DNA of 54,574 nt from Caulobacterales bacterium (GCA_947474395.1 CANJID010000022.1:1-54574); one strand, 5' to 3'; shown: positions 7,776 through 18,823, counted from the stretch's first letter. The notes: generated from the letters alone by a model not told the origin. Program-made: numbers and translations.

Positions 7776-8822
7776 TCAGGTCGCAGGTAGCCATCGCGCG
7801 GGATCTATCGGCGCCGCATTCTTGCGCACCTCCAGATAGAGCTTGGGTGTTTCCCCGCCGCCCTCGGCCATGCGCCCCACGGGCTCGCCCGCCGCCACCG
7901 TCCGTCCGGCCCCGGTCGAAACCTTGTCCATGCCGGCCAGGACCATGTGGTAGCCGCCGCCGAGCCGCAGGATCACCACATTGCCCCACCCCCTGAGCGG
8001 CCCGGCGTAATCGACCTGGGCGCGGGCCGGGGCCAGCACGACGGCCCCCTCGCGCACGGCGTAGGTCCAGCCCTCGGAACGCCCGTTTCCGCCGCTCCTC
8101 TGACCGAACCGCCGCTCCACCATGCCCTGCACCGGCTGGATCAGCCGCTCTGGCGCCTTGTCCCCGGCCGCCTGGTTCTCCGCGCCTTGCGGGCCGCGCA
8201 GCCCCTGCACCAGGTCGCCCACCGAGCCCGAGCGGGCGGCCAGGGCCCTGGCCTGGGCCTCGGCGGCCCGGACTCCCGGATAGAGGTCCTGCTCCAGGGC
8301 GTTCTTCTGCTGGGCCAGGGCGTCGATGCGCACCTGGCCCTCGGCCACGTCGCTCTCGGCGCGGAAATAGGAGGCCGAGGCGATGGCCGCCTCCCGGCGC
8401 AGCTTGCGGATCGCCTCGGCCTGGACGGCGAAGGCCCGGCCGCGGGCTTCCAGGCCGGGGGCGATGGCGCGGATCAGGATCGCCGCCCGCACCGCGTCCT
8501 TGGCCGAGCGCGGACTGACCAGCAGGGGCGGCGGCGGCTGGCGCTGGAAGGCCTGCAGGGCGGCCAGAAGGTGCACGAGCTGGCCCTGGTTGCGGGCGAT
8601 GCGGGCGGTGAGCTCGGCCTCGCGGATATTGAGGATCTCCAGTCGGGCCCGTTCCTGGGCCATGGTGCGTTCATTGGCCTGGGTGGACTGGCCGAGGTCG
8701 GTCAGCTTGCGGCGCAGGTCCTGCACCTCGCCGGCGCGCCCGGCCGGCGCCTGGGCCGCGCTCGCGGCGAGCGGGGTGAGCGCCAGCATGGCGAACAACA
8801 GGGGAAGGGCGCGGCGAAGCAT
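7776..8822 (-). CDS. EnvC/LdpF-like murein hydrolase activator with degenerate LytM domain
   Basis: The product of 348 residues has a signal peptide (MLRRALPLLFAMLALTPLAA), a long coiled-coil region (about 30-230, rich in Ala, Arg, Glu, Gln) and a C-terminal LytM/M23 domain (about 240-345). The zinc ligands are lost: the position of the family HxGxD motif reads RSEGWTYAVREG, and the HxH position reads LYLEVRKN. Such degenerate domains activate amidases rather than cut peptidoglycan, as known for E. coli EnvC; in Caulobacter the equivalent is LdpF. It lies between rlmH and ctpA on the same strand and probably acts in daughter-cell separation. Confidence 0.88.
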   Translation of the reverse strand: MLRRALPLLFAMLALTPLAASAAQAPAGRAGEVQDLRRKLTDLGQSTQANERTMAQERARLEILNIREAELTARIARNQGQLVHLLAALQAFQRQPPPPLLVSPRSAKDAVRAAILIRAIAPGLEARGRAFAVQAEAIRKLRREAAIASASYFRAESDVAEGQVRIDALAQQKNALEQDLYPGVRAAEAQARALAARSGSVGDLVQGLRGPQGAENQAAGDKAPERLIQPVQGMVERRFGQRSGGNGRSEGWTYAVREGAVVLAPARAQVDYAGPLRGWGNVVILRLGGGYHMVLAGMDKVSTGAGRTVAAGEPVGRMAEGGGETPKLYLEVRKNAAPIDPARWLPAT

Positions 8823-8880
8823 CTAGGCGAGGCTAGCGGAATTCGCTGGTCATCACCTCCCCCACGAGGGGAGAGGGGAT

Positions 8881-9348
8881 TTAATCGCGATGATACGGGC
8901 TGCCGCCAAGGATGGTGACGGCGCGGTAGACCTGCTCGGCCAGCATGGCGCGCACCAGGGCGTGGGGCCAGGTCTGGACCCCGAAGGCCAGGCGCTCGCG
9001 GGCCATGGCGAGGATGTCGGGGGACAGCCCGTCGGCCCCGCCCACGGCGAACACCAGCCGCCGCTCGCCCCGGTCGCGCAGAAGGGCCACATGGGCGGCG
9101 AGTTCGCGGGAGGTGCGGGCCTGACCGTGCTCGTCGCAGGCGATGAGGTAGGCCCCCGCCTCGATGGCGGCGGCCAGGGCCTCGCCCTCGGCGGCCTTGC
9201 CGGGCTTCCTGGCTTCGACCTCGACGATCTCGACGGGGGAGAGGCTCAAGCTCTTGCCGGCGGCGGTGGCGCGCTCGGCATAGTCCTTGGCGAGTTGAGC
9301 CTCGGGCGCGCGGCCCAGCTTCCCCACAGCCAGCAGGGTGATCCGCAA
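8881..9348 (-). CDS. rlmH: 23S rRNA (pseudouridine-1915-N3)-methyltransferase
   Basis: A SPOUT-class methyltransferase that modifies pseudouridine 1915 in helix 69 of 23S rRNA. The 155-residue protein has normal length. Visible signatures are MRITLLAVGKL at the N-terminus, the SAM-binding knot around FAVGGADGLSP, the WPHALVRAMLAEQVYRA helix and the invariant C-terminal YHRD. It directly follows rsfS (4-base gap), the usual alphaproteobacterial arrangement of two ribosome-related genes. Confidence 0.97.
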   Translation of the reverse strand: MRITLLAVGKLGRAPEAQLAKDYAERATAAGKSLSLSPVEIVEVEARKPGKAAEGEALAAAIEAGAYLIACDEHGQARTSRELAAHVALLRDRGERRLVFAVGGADGLSPDILAMARERLAFGVQTWPHALVRAMLAEQVYRAVTILGGSPYHRD

Positions 9349-9352
9349 CGGC

Positions 9353-9832
9353 CTACCCGGAGACGCGGGTCTCGTCGCCGTCGGTGGGGGCGGCGGCGGC
9401 GCGCGCCTCGTCGGACTCGATGGGCGAGCGGACCGACCAGATCTTCTCGATCTGATAGAAGCCGCGCACCTCGGGCCGGAACAGGTGGATGATGATGTCC
9501 CCGGTGTCGATCAGCACCCAGTCGGCGTGCGGCAGGCCCTCGACCCGCGCATTGCCGTAGCCCGCTTCCTTGATTGCGCGCAGCAGGTGGTCGGCGGAGG
9601 CGGCGACGTGGCGCTGCGAGCGGCCGGAGGCCACCACGATGGCGTCGGCCATCGGGCTCTTGCCGGTCACGTCGATGACGACGATGTCGATGGCCTTGTC
9701 GTCCTCCAGCCGATCGACGATCAGCTGTTGCAGGGCCTGGATGTCGCCCTTCGAAAGCTGCGGCTTCTCGGCCGCGCGCTTGCGGGGCGTGCGGGGCTTC
9801 TTGGCGGCGACGGGCGCGGATTCGGGGGTCAG
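9353..9832 (-). CDS. rsfS: Ribosomal silencing factor RsfS, probable CTG start
   Basis: RsfS binds uL14 on the large ribosomal subunit and blocks subunit joining in stationary phase. The conserved core starts with LEDDKAIDIVVIDVTGKSP and continues with ADAIVVASGRSQRHV, DWVLIDTGDIIIHLF and YQIEKIW. The first ATG/GTG/TTG in the frame is GTG 9670, which would remove the conserved first strand. The frame is closed upstream by a TAG at 9847-9845. Between the two the only plausible start is CTG at 9832, which has AGGAG with 6 bases spacing. This gives 159 residues, with a basic, lysine/proline-rich leader of about 25 residues. Identification is secure; the CTG start is inference. Confidence 0.9.
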   Translation of the reverse strand: MTPESAPVAAKKPRTPRKRAAEKPQLSKGDIQALQQLIVDRLEDDKAIDIVVIDVTGKSPMADAIVVASGRSQRHVAASADHLLRAIKEAGYGNARVEGLPHADWVLIDTGDIIIHLFRPEVRGFYQIEKIWSVRSPIESDEARAAAAPTDGDETRVSG

Positions 9833-9968
9833 GGCAGGCTCCTAGGGACTTAAGCTCCCACCGCATATCGTAACGGCGGGCCCTTCTAGCAACTAAGACG
9901 CTTATCGTCGCGTGCTGAGGAACGGCGCCTGTGGCTCCATGGGCCGATGCGCGCTAAACGACGCCGCC

Positions 9969-11474
9969 ATGAGCACCGGCAATCTTGAGCGCTTGACCCC
10001 TGGCCAGCCGATCCCCTTCGGCGGGGACCGCGTGGCTTTGGTCTCCGCCGACCTCGCCCAGCGCTTCCGGCCGGGAGACCGCCTGCTGGTGGTGGACGAC
10101 ACCGGCGACCTGCTGCTGGTCCCCGCCGCCGAGCAGGCGACGGCCGCCGCCGCCGTCGGGCGCGCCTACGCCGCGTTCCAGAAGATGGGCGCGGTGTCCG
10201 ACGCCGCCGTCACCGCCTTCTTCGAGGCCTTCGCCGCCAGGCTGGAGGATGAGGCCGCCTGGGCCGAGATCGCCGACGCCAACGCCCAGGACGTGGACCG
10301 CGCCCGCTCCAGAGGCCGCTCGACCACGCGTCTGGCCGCCACGCCGCAGATGCGGGCCGGTATGATCGCGGGTCTGCGCGAATGGCGCGACGCGACGAGC
10401 CCCCGCGGCAAGCTTCTGGAGACCGTCGAGCACCAGGGCTGGACCGTGGAGCAGGCTATCGCGCCCCTCGGCGTCGTCGGCTTCGTGTTCGAGGGCCGCC
10501 CCAACGTCTTCGCCGACGCCACCGGGGTCCTGCGCACCGGCAACACCGTGGTCTTCCGCATCGGCAGCGACGCCCTGGGCACCGCCCGGGCCATCGTTCG
10601 CCATGCCCTCGACCCGGCGATGGCCGCGGCGGGTCTTCCCGCCGGCGCCGCCTCCCTGGTGGAGAGCGAGGGCCATGCGGCCGGCTGGGCCATGTTTTCG
10701 GACAAGCGGTTGGCGCTGGCCGTCGCGCGGGGCTCTGGCAGGGCGGTGGCCCAGCTCGGCGCCGTGGCGCGCAAGGCCGGGACGCCGGTCAGCCTGCACG
10801 GCACCGGGGGCGCCTGGATGGTGGCCGACGAGAGCGCCGACGCCGACCGCTTCGCGGCGACGGCCTACCATTCCCTGGACCGCAAGGTCTGCAACACCCT
10901 CAACGTCTGCTGCATCGTCCGCAGCCGGGCCGACGAGCTGGTCCCCCGCTTCCTCAACGCCCTGAAGCGCGCCGGCGACCGGCGCGGCCACAACTGCCGC
11001 CTCCATGTGGTCGAGGGCGACGAGGCCTTCGTGCCCGCCGACTGGCTCTCTACCCGCCTCCGCGTGCGACGGGCCGAGGGCGACGGCGAGGAGCCCCTGG
11101 CCGACACCCTGCCGGAGGCCGAGCTCGGCCGGGAATGGGAGTGGGAGGAGACCCCCGAGGTCAGCCTGAAGATCGTCGACGACCTGGACCAGGCGGTGGC
11201 CCTCTTCAACCGCTACAGCCCCCAGTTCACCGCCTCCCTGATCGCCCAGGACCCCGCCGCGCACGAGCGCTTCTACGCCGCGGTCAACGCGCCCTTCGTC
11301 GGCGACGGCTTCACCCGCTGGGTCGACGGCCAGTACGCCCTGAACCGTCCCGAGCTCGGCCTTTCCAACTGGGAGCACGGGCGCCTGTTCGCCCGCGGCG
11401 GCGTCCTGGCGGGAGACAGCGTCTTCACCGTCCGCACCCGCGTGCGGCAGAGCGATCCGGACGTCCACCGATAG
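9969..11474 (+). CDS. Aldehyde dehydrogenase, glutamate-5-semialdehyde dehydrogenase (ProA) like
   Basis: The protein (501 residues from ATG 9969) is longer than typical ProA (about 420). A roughly 50-residue N-terminal extension precedes the dehydrogenase fold. The fold shows the ProA-like segments APLGVVGFVFEGRPNVFADA and TGNTVVFRIGSDAL for NADPH binding and RKVCNTLNVCC with the catalytic Cys. ProA reduces glutamyl-5-phosphate to the semialdehyde after ProB in proline synthesis. proB is 5 kb away on the opposite strand with no proA beside it, so this may be the working ProA, but a related aldehyde dehydrogenase is possible. It is divergent from rsfS. The ribosome binding site is weak, so the start could differ. 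Confidence 0.75.
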   Translation: MSTGNLERLTPGQPIPFGGDRVALVSADLAQRFRPGDRLLVVDDTGDLLLVPAAEQATAAAAVGRAYAAFQKMGAVSDAAVTAFFEAFAARLEDEAAWAEIADANAQDVDRARSRGRSTTRLAATPQMRAGMIAGLREWRDATSPRGKLLETVEHQGWTVEQAIAPLGVVGFVFEGRPNVFADATGVLRTGNTVVFRIGSDALGTARAIVRHALDPAMAAAGLPAGAASLVESEGHAAGWAMFSDKRLALAVARGSGRAVAQLGAVARKAGTPVSLHGTGGAWMVADESADADRFAATAYHSLDRKVCNTLNVCCIVRSRADELVPRFLNALKRAGDRRGHNCRLHVVEGDEAFVPADWLSTRLRVRRAEGDGEEPLADTLPEAELGREWEWEETPEVSLKIVDDLDQAVALFNRYSPQFTASLIAQDPAAHERFYAAVNAPFVGDGFTRWVDGQYALNRPELGLSNWEHGRLFARGGVLAGDSVFTVRTRVRQSDPDVHR

Positions 11475-11489
11475 ACCAGGAGCGGCGTG

Positions 11490-12125
11490 ATGAAAGCCTT
11501 GCGTGCCCTAGTGCTTGCCATGGCCATCGCCCTTCCCGGAACCGCCGGGTCCGCGCCCGCGCCGGATGATGGTTTCACACCCCTCTTGGACCGTTCTCTC
11601 GACGGCTGGACGGTGGAGAACACCACCCCGGAGAAGTTCTCGCTCACGGACGGGGTGCTGAGGACCGAGGGGCCGGACGGCTGGCTCCGCTCGCCTAAAC
11701 GCTACGGAAATTTCCGCCTGCGCTTCGAGTTCCGCTTCCTTGCCGAGAACTCCGACAGCGGCGTGTTCCTGCGGGCGGCCGGGACCGGGCTCTTCATGCG
11801 CGGCTGGCCGAACGAGAGCTACCAGGTCCAGCTGCTCAAACCGACCGACCCCACGGCCCGCTTCCCGGGGGTCGGGGGCCTCTTCCGACATGGCAGGCCC
11901 CCCGGCGAGACCCGCTTCGACCGTGCCGACGCCCAGCGGCTCGCCAAGGGCGTGGGCGACTGGCAGACCCTGGAGGTCGAGGCGGTCGGCTCGAAGGTGA
12001 CGATCTGGTTCAACGGCCAGCTTCTCAGCGTGTCCGAGGGCGTCGATCCGGCGCCTGGCTTCATCGGCTTCCAGGGCGAGGTGGGGCAGGTGGAGTACCG
12101 CGACATCCGGATCAAGGAACTCTAG
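11490..12125 (+). CDS. Exported DUF1080 (3-keto-disaccharide hydrolase fold) protein
   Basis: The 211-residue product has a signal peptide (MKALRALVLAMAIALPGTAG) and one DUF1080 domain, a concanavalin-like jelly roll seen in some glycoside-active proteins. Signatures are FTPLLDRSLDGWTVEN at the start of the domain, FRLRFEFRFLAENSDSGVFLR in the middle and GFIGFQGEVGQVEYRDIRIKEL at the end. The role is likely binding or hydrolysis of a carbohydrate in the periplasm; the substrate is unknown. AGGAG lies 7 bases before ATG 11490. The gene follows the ProA-like gene by 15 bases, and its last 14 bases overlap the 3' end of nadD. Confidence 0.85.
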   Translation: MKALRALVLAMAIALPGTAGSAPAPDDGFTPLLDRSLDGWTVENTTPEKFSLTDGVLRTEGPDGWLRSPKRYGNFRLRFEFRFLAENSDSGVFLRAAGTGLFMRGWPNESYQVQLLKPTDPTARFPGVGGLFRHGRPPGETRFDRADAQRLAKGVGDWQTLEVEAVGSKVTIWFNGQLLSVSEGVDPAPGFIGFQGEVGQVEYRDIRIKEL

Positions 12126-12738
12126 CGCTCGCCCTGATCGCGGTGGACGAGGTGAAGTCCAGCGGGGCCGCCAGGTAGATCCATGCAGGTGGGGCGCTGT
12201 CGGCAAGCCTGCGGACGGCGCCGGCGGGCAGGCGCGAGCGGGCGAAGCGGCGGGCGGCGCGGGCCGAACGGCTGTGGATCAGGGTCCCGGGGCGCGCCAC
12301 CACCAGCACCGGCAGGGTGCGGAAGATTTCGGTCCAGCCCTTCCAGCGGTCGAAGCCGGCCAGGTTGTCCGAGCCCATGATCCAGACGAACCGGACCCGG
12401 GGATGGCGGCGCCTCAGGGCCCGCACGGTGTCGATGGTGTAGGCCGACCCGAGCGTCGTCTCGATGTCGGAGACGATCATTCCAGGACCGCGGGCGAAGG
12501 CGCGGGCGCCGGCCATGCGCATCGCCAGCGGCGCGGTCTGGTGGGCGCTCTTCAGCGGATTCTGCGGCGAGACCAGCCAGACCACCCTGTCGAGGCCCAG
12601 CCGCTTCAGCGCCGTCTCGGCGACGTGCGCATGGCCCGCGTGCGCCGGATTGAACGAGCCGCCGAACAGCCCGACCCGCATCCCCGCCGCGATCGGCAGG
12701 GACGGACGGAAGGCGGTGGTGCGGGCCTTTCCAGCCAT
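12112..12738 (-). CDS. nadD: Nicotinate-nucleotide adenylyltransferase
   Basis: NadD adenylates nicotinate mononucleotide in NAD synthesis. The nucleotidyltransferase motif GGSFNPAHAGHAHVAETAL, with the H-x-G-H type ATP site, is near the N-terminus. It is followed by WLVSPQNPLK, the WIMGSDNLAGFDRWKGW region and the C-terminal SSTAIR ATP-loop motif, after which the protein ends quickly. ATG 12738 (208 residues) has GGAG four bases upstream; ATG 12681 would remove 19 residues and also keep the domain. In related bacteria nadD lies near rsfS and proBA; here it is separated from rsfS by the ProA-like and DUF1080 genes. Confidence 0.95.
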   Translation of the reverse strand: MAGKARTTAFRPSLPIAAGMRVGLFGGSFNPAHAGHAHVAETALKRLGLDRVVWLVSPQNPLKSAHQTAPLAMRMAGARAFARGPGMIVSDIETTLGSAYTIDTVRALRRRHPRVRFVWIMGSDNLAGFDRWKGWTEIFRTLPVLVVARPGTLIHSRSARAARRFARSRLPAGAVRRLADSAPPAWIYLAAPLDFTSSTAIRASARVP

Positions 12739-12848
12739 GGGGCTCCAAAGTGCGGATACGGACGGCTCCGCTCGTGTCGCGGCTAAGGGGCGCAAATGCA
12801 AGACGCCAAGCCGAGCTTCTGACGGAGTCGCCTTGGGCGCGGGGCTAT

Positions 12849-12871
12849 GTTTCCTTAAGGGGAAACAGGAG
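12849..12871 (+). promoter_or_regulatory. Hairpin abutting the ribosome binding site of the MetE-like gene
   Basis: GTTTCC at 12849-12854 and GGAAAC at 12861-12866 form perfect 6-base arms around a TTAAGG loop. The AGGAG ribosome binding site follows immediately at 12867-12871. The arrangement could modulate translation initiation, but no known riboswitch consensus was recognised and the stem is short. Confidence 0.35.
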
Positions 12872-12877
12872 TGCTCC

Positions 12878-13996
12878 ATGAGCGACCGCCCGCCCTTTCG
12901 CGCTGACCATGTCGGCAGCCTCCTCCGCCCCAAGGCGCTCATCGACGCGCGGGTGAAGGCCCAGGCGGGGCAGATATCGAAGGAGGATCTGCGCAAGGTC
13001 GAGGACGAGGCGGTCCGCGAGGCGGCGGCGTTCCAGGCGGGCGTCGGCCTGAAGTCGATCACCGACGGGGAGTACCGCCGGGGGTCCTGGCACATGGACT
13101 TCCTCTACCAGATCGGCGGGGTGACCAAGGTCCAGGACAACCTCAAGATCAAGTTCAACAACGACCAGGGCGGGATCGAATTCACCCCCTCGGCCCTGCG
13201 GGTGGAGGGCAGGCTGACCTACCAGAAATGCATCTTCGGCGAGGATTTCACCTTCCTGAAATCGGTGACGCCCGCGGGCTGCACGCCCAAGCTCACCATC
13301 CCCGCCCCCTCGATGATGCACTACCGGGGCGGGCGGTCGATCATCGACCAGGCGGTCTATCCGGACATCGAGGACTTCTGGTCCGACCTCGGCGCGGTCT
13401 ACGCCCAGGAGGTCCAGGCTCTGGGCAAGCTCGGCTGCACCTATCTGCAGATGGACGACACGTCCCTGGCCTACCTCAACGATCCCAAGCAGCGGGAATA
13501 TGTCTCGTCGCTGGGCGGCCACGGGGAGGACCAGCACGTCGCCTACATCAAGGTCTTCAACGCCGCCCTGAAGGACAAGCCGGCCGGGATGACGGTGTGC
13601 ACGCACCTGTGCCGCGGCAACTTCCGCTCATCCTGGGTGGCGGAGGGCGGCTACGACCACGTGGCCGACGCCCTCTTCAACGAGCTGAATGTGGACGGCT
13701 ACTTCCTGGAGTTCGACGACGGCCGCTCAGGCACCTTCGAGCCCCTGCGCTTTGTCCCGAAGGGCAAGCGGGTGGTGCTCGGCCTCATCACCTCCAAGCG
13801 CCCGGAGATGGAGACCAAGGACGACATCAAGCGGCGCCTCGACGAGGCGTCCAAGTTCGTGCCCCTCGACCAGATCTGCCTCTCCGCCCAATGCGGCTTC
13901 TCCTCCACCGTGGAAGGCAACGCCCTGACCTGGGAGCAGCAGGAGGCCAAGCTGCGCCTGGTGGTCGATGTGGCGAGAGAGGTTTGGGGAGAATAG
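12878..13996 (+). CDS. Cobalamin-independent methionine synthase (MetE C-terminal domain) family protein
   Basis: A 372-residue single-domain member of the MetE/YxjG group, about half the length of full MetE. Zinc/homocysteine ligands are visible: His and Cys in VCTHLCRGNF, Glu in YFLEFDD and Cys in AQCGFSST. The N-terminus RADHVGSLLRP is the usual start of this family. It probably transfers a methyl group from a folate or other donor to homocysteine or a similar thiol; lacking the N-terminal MetE half, its donor is uncertain. AGGAG precedes ATG 12878. It lies about 0.9 kb from the folate-type genes at 14.3-16.3 kb, consistent with one-carbon metabolism. It is divergent from nadD. Confidence 0.88.
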   Translation: MSDRPPFRADHVGSLLRPKALIDARVKAQAGQISKEDLRKVEDEAVREAAAFQAGVGLKSITDGEYRRGSWHMDFLYQIGGVTKVQDNLKIKFNNDQGGIEFTPSALRVEGRLTYQKCIFGEDFTFLKSVTPAGCTPKLTIPAPSMMHYRGGRSIIDQAVYPDIEDFWSDLGAVYAQEVQALGKLGCTYLQMDDTSLAYLNDPKQREYVSSLGGHGEDQHVAYIKVFNAALKDKPAGMTVCTHLCRGNFRSSWVAEGGYDHVADALFNELNVDGYFLEFDDGRSGTFEPLRFVPKGKRVVLGLITSKRPEMETKDDIKRRLDEASKFVPLDQICLSAQCGFSSTVEGNALTWEQQEAKLRLVVDVAREVWGE

Positions 13997-14007
13997 CGCT
14001 GGAGGCG

Positions 14008-14298
14008 ATGAAGCTGATCGTCCTTGACGCTTCCGAATGGCGTTCGGAAGACGATTTGCACGACGCCCTGCTGGATGCCCTGGAAGCGCCGGATTGGCAT
14101 GGCCGTAATCTGGACGCTTGGTGGGACTCCATCGGGAGCGACAACATAAACGACTTACGGGCGCCCTTTACGATCACCATCTTGAAGGCCCACGTTCTCG
14201 ATCCGGCTCTCAAAGCGTATGTCGGCAAATTCGTCGAACTCGTTGCTGAAGCCAGGTCGGAGCGGGGTGTCGAGGTCTACGCGTCTCTTCCCGACTGA
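14008..14298 (+). CDS. Barstar-family protein
   Basis: A 96-residue protein with the barstar fold signature WHGRNLDAWWDSI. Asp36 and Asp40 correspond to the barnase-contacting Asp35 and Asp39 of Bacillus amyloliquefaciens barstar, and a Glu in ELVAEARSERG is close to the position of Glu76. Barstar inhibits the ribonuclease barnase. No barnase-like gene is visible in the window, so it may protect against an external nuclease or have another partner. It starts 12 bases after the MetE-like gene with GGAGG close to ATG 14008, so it is probably co-transcribed. Its 3' end overlaps the convergent cyclodeaminase-like gene by 22 bases. Confidence 0.88.
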   Translation: MKLIVLDASEWRSEDDLHDALLDALEAPDWHGRNLDAWWDSIGSDNINDLRAPFTITILKAHVLDPALKAYVGKFVELVAEARSERGVEVYASLPD

Positions 14299-14762
14299 CC
14301 GCCGTCCAGCCCCATGTTCCGCCGCTGCACCCGCTCGCACGCTTCGGCGAGGTCGAGGGCGGCCCTCAGGTCCCCCTCCATCACGGCGATGACGGCCTCG
14401 CCGTGCGACTGCACCAGGGCGCGCAGGTCGGCGATCAGGCTCAGCACCGCCTCGCCGTCCGCCTCCAGCGCATGCTCGGGCTCGTGGTCGCCCGGCGCCG
14501 AATGCAGGACGGCGGCGAAGTCGGCGGCGTCCCGCTGCGCCAGGGCCATGGCCGCCCGGCCCATATCGCGCGCCTGCTCGGCCGCCGATCCCAGCGCCGC
14601 ATCGCCATCCCGGTGACGGGCGCTGACGATAAAGGCCTTGCCGGCGCAGGCGGCGGCCAGGGCCAGGGCGACAGACGCCGCCGCCCCGCAGCCGGGCGAG
14701 GGATGGTCGGCCGCTATGGCTTGCGCCAGGGCTTCGATCGATTGGCCTTCGAACCTTGGCAT
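14277..14762 (-). CDS. Cyclodeaminase/cyclohydrolase (FTCD_C/FchA) family protein
   Basis: The 161-residue protein shows the family start IEALAQAIAADHPSPGCGAAASVALALAAA, split by the typical Gly-rich turn before a long Ala-rich helix, and continues as an all-helical protein. Family members act on formimino- or methenyl-tetrahydrofolate; FchA converts methenyl-THF to formyl-THF. At 161 residues it is shorter than FchA (about 200) and several active residues cannot be confirmed, so activity is uncertain. GGGAG lies 4 bases before the ATG. It lies just downstream of the LigM/DesA-like gene on the same strand, beyond a terminator, which suggests a tetrahydrofolate-linked role. Confidence 0.75.
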   Translation of the reverse strand: MPRFEGQSIEALAQAIAADHPSPGCGAAASVALALAAACAGKAFIVSARHRDGDAALGSAAEQARDMGRAAMALAQRDAADFAAVLHSAPGDHEPEHALEADGEAVLSLIADLRALVQSHGEAVIAVMEGDLRAALDLAEACERVQRRNMGLDGGQSGRDA

Positions 14763-14798
14763 CCGCTCCCCGATCCGTCAGTCGGTTGAAGCAAAGAA

Positions 14799-14828
14799 AA
14801 AGGGCCGGCGGTTCCCCGCCGGCCCTTT
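14799..14828 (-). terminator. Intrinsic terminator of the LigM-like gene
   Basis: A perfect 10-base stem GGGCCGGCGG/CCGCCGGCCC (14802-14811 and 14816-14825) with loop TTCC is extended by A-T pairs. Read on the minus strand it is followed by TTTTTC, as expected for an intrinsic terminator after the gene ending at 14851. Confidence 0.85.
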
Positions 14829-14850
14829 CGCATTCAGTTGCAGGCGACCC

Positions 14851-16536
<1,686 letters not shown>

Positions 16537-17670
16537 TCAGCCGCCCGTGAGCACCATGTCGTCGCGGTGGATCAGGACGTCCGGCCCGCGATAGCCGAGG
16601 GCCGCCTCGATGGCGTCCGAGCGGGAGCCTTGGATGGCGCGGGCTTCCTCGGCGTCGTAGGCGGCCAGGCCCCGGGCGATCTCGCGGCCGGTCTCGTCGC
16701 GGATCAGCACCGCGTCGCCCTTGCCGAAGGCCCCTTCCACGGCGCGCACCCCGGCGGGCAGCAGGGACTTGCCCTGGCGCAGGGCATTGGCGGCGCCCTT
16801 GTCCACGGTCAGCGAGCCCTGGGGGGCGAGGGAGCCGGCGATCCACTGCTTGTAGGCGGCGGCGGGGGTGGCGTGGGGCTCGAACAGGGTGGCCTTGGCC
16901 CCCGCCTCGACCGCATCGAGGGGGCCGGCCGTTCCGTCCCGGCGACCCAGGGTGATCAGGGTGGCGCAGCCCGCCCCGTGGGCGATGCGGGCGGCGGCGA
17001 TCTTGGTGGCCATGCCGCCGACGCCGGTTCCGGCCGAGGCGTTGGAGCCTCCCGCCATGGCCTCGATCTCGGGGGTGATGTCGGCGACCACGGGGATGTG
17101 CCTGGCGTCGGGATTGGAGCGGGGATCGCCGGTGTAGAGGCCGTCCACGTCGGAGAGCAGCACCAGTAGGTCCGCCCCGATCATCTGGGCGACGCGGGCA
17201 GCCAGCCGGTCGTTGTCGCCGTAGCGGATCTCTTCGGTCACCACCGTGTCGTTCTCGTTGACCACGGGCACGGCGCCGAGACGCAGCAGGGTCTCGAGCG
17301 TGGCGCGGCCGTTCAGCCAGCGGCGGCGCACCTCGGTGTCGTCGCGGGTCAGGAGGATTTGGGCGCAGCCGATTCCGTGGGGCTCGAAGGCCTCCTCCCA
17401 GGCGCGCATTAACAGGCTCTGGCCGGCGGCGGCGCAGGCCTGTTTCTCCCCGAGATCGAGGGTGGGGCGGTTCAGGCCCAGGCGCCGGCGCCCCAGGGCG
17501 ATGGAGCCGGACGAGACGATCAGCACTTGCTGGCCCCGCGCCATGCGGGCGGCGCAGTCGCGGGCGAGACCGGCCAGCCAGGCGCGGTCGGCCGCCCCGG
17601 TCTCCCAGTCCACCAGGAGCGCCGAGCCCACCTTGACGACGATGCGCTTTGCGGAGGCCAGCGAGGTCAT
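16537..17670 (-). CDS. proB: Glutamate 5-kinase with PUA domain
   Basis: ProB phosphorylates glutamate in the first step of proline synthesis. The 377-residue protein has the amino-acid kinase domain (about 1-255): [30 protein letters not shown] and [25 protein letters not shown] are the ATP and glutamate-binding regions. A C-terminal PUA domain (about 275-360) follows, with [24 protein letters not shown]. It is 10 bases downstream of obg on the same strand, the common alphaproteobacterial obg-proB arrangement. The usual proA neighbour is missing; a ProA-like gene lies at 9969-11474 on the other strand. Confidence 0.97.
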   Translation of the reverse strand: MTSLASAKRIVVKVGSALLVDWETGAADRAWLAGLARDCAARMARGQQVLIVSSGSIALGRRRLGLNRPTLDLGEKQACAAAGQSLLMRAWEEAFEPHGIGCAQILLTRDDTEVRRRWLNGRATLETLLRLGAVPVVNENDTVVTEEIRYGDNDRLAARVAQMIGADLLVLLSDVDGLYTGDPRSNPDARHIPVVADITPEIEAMAGGSNASAGTGVGGMATKIAAARIAHGAGCATLITLGRRDGTAGPLDAVEAGAKATLFEPHATPAAAYKQWIAGSLAPQGSLTVDKGAANALRQGKSLLPAGVRAVEGAFGKGDAVLIRDETGREIARGLAAYDAEEARAIQGSRSDAIEAALGYRGPDVLIHRDDMVLTGG

Positions 17671-17680
17671 GCGAAGCGTT

Positions 17681-18772
<1,092 letters not shown>

Positions 18773-18823
18773 TCATCTGGCGAGCCCTGCCCCTTGAGCG
18801 AGGCGCCGACAGGATCGGGGACG

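Noticed and set aside
5415-7790. Very long open frame (about 790 codons) on the plus strand opposite ctpA and the methyltransferase
   Set aside because: It is antisense to well-identified genes; long antisense frames are expected in GC-rich DNA, and the translated sequence has no recognisable domain.
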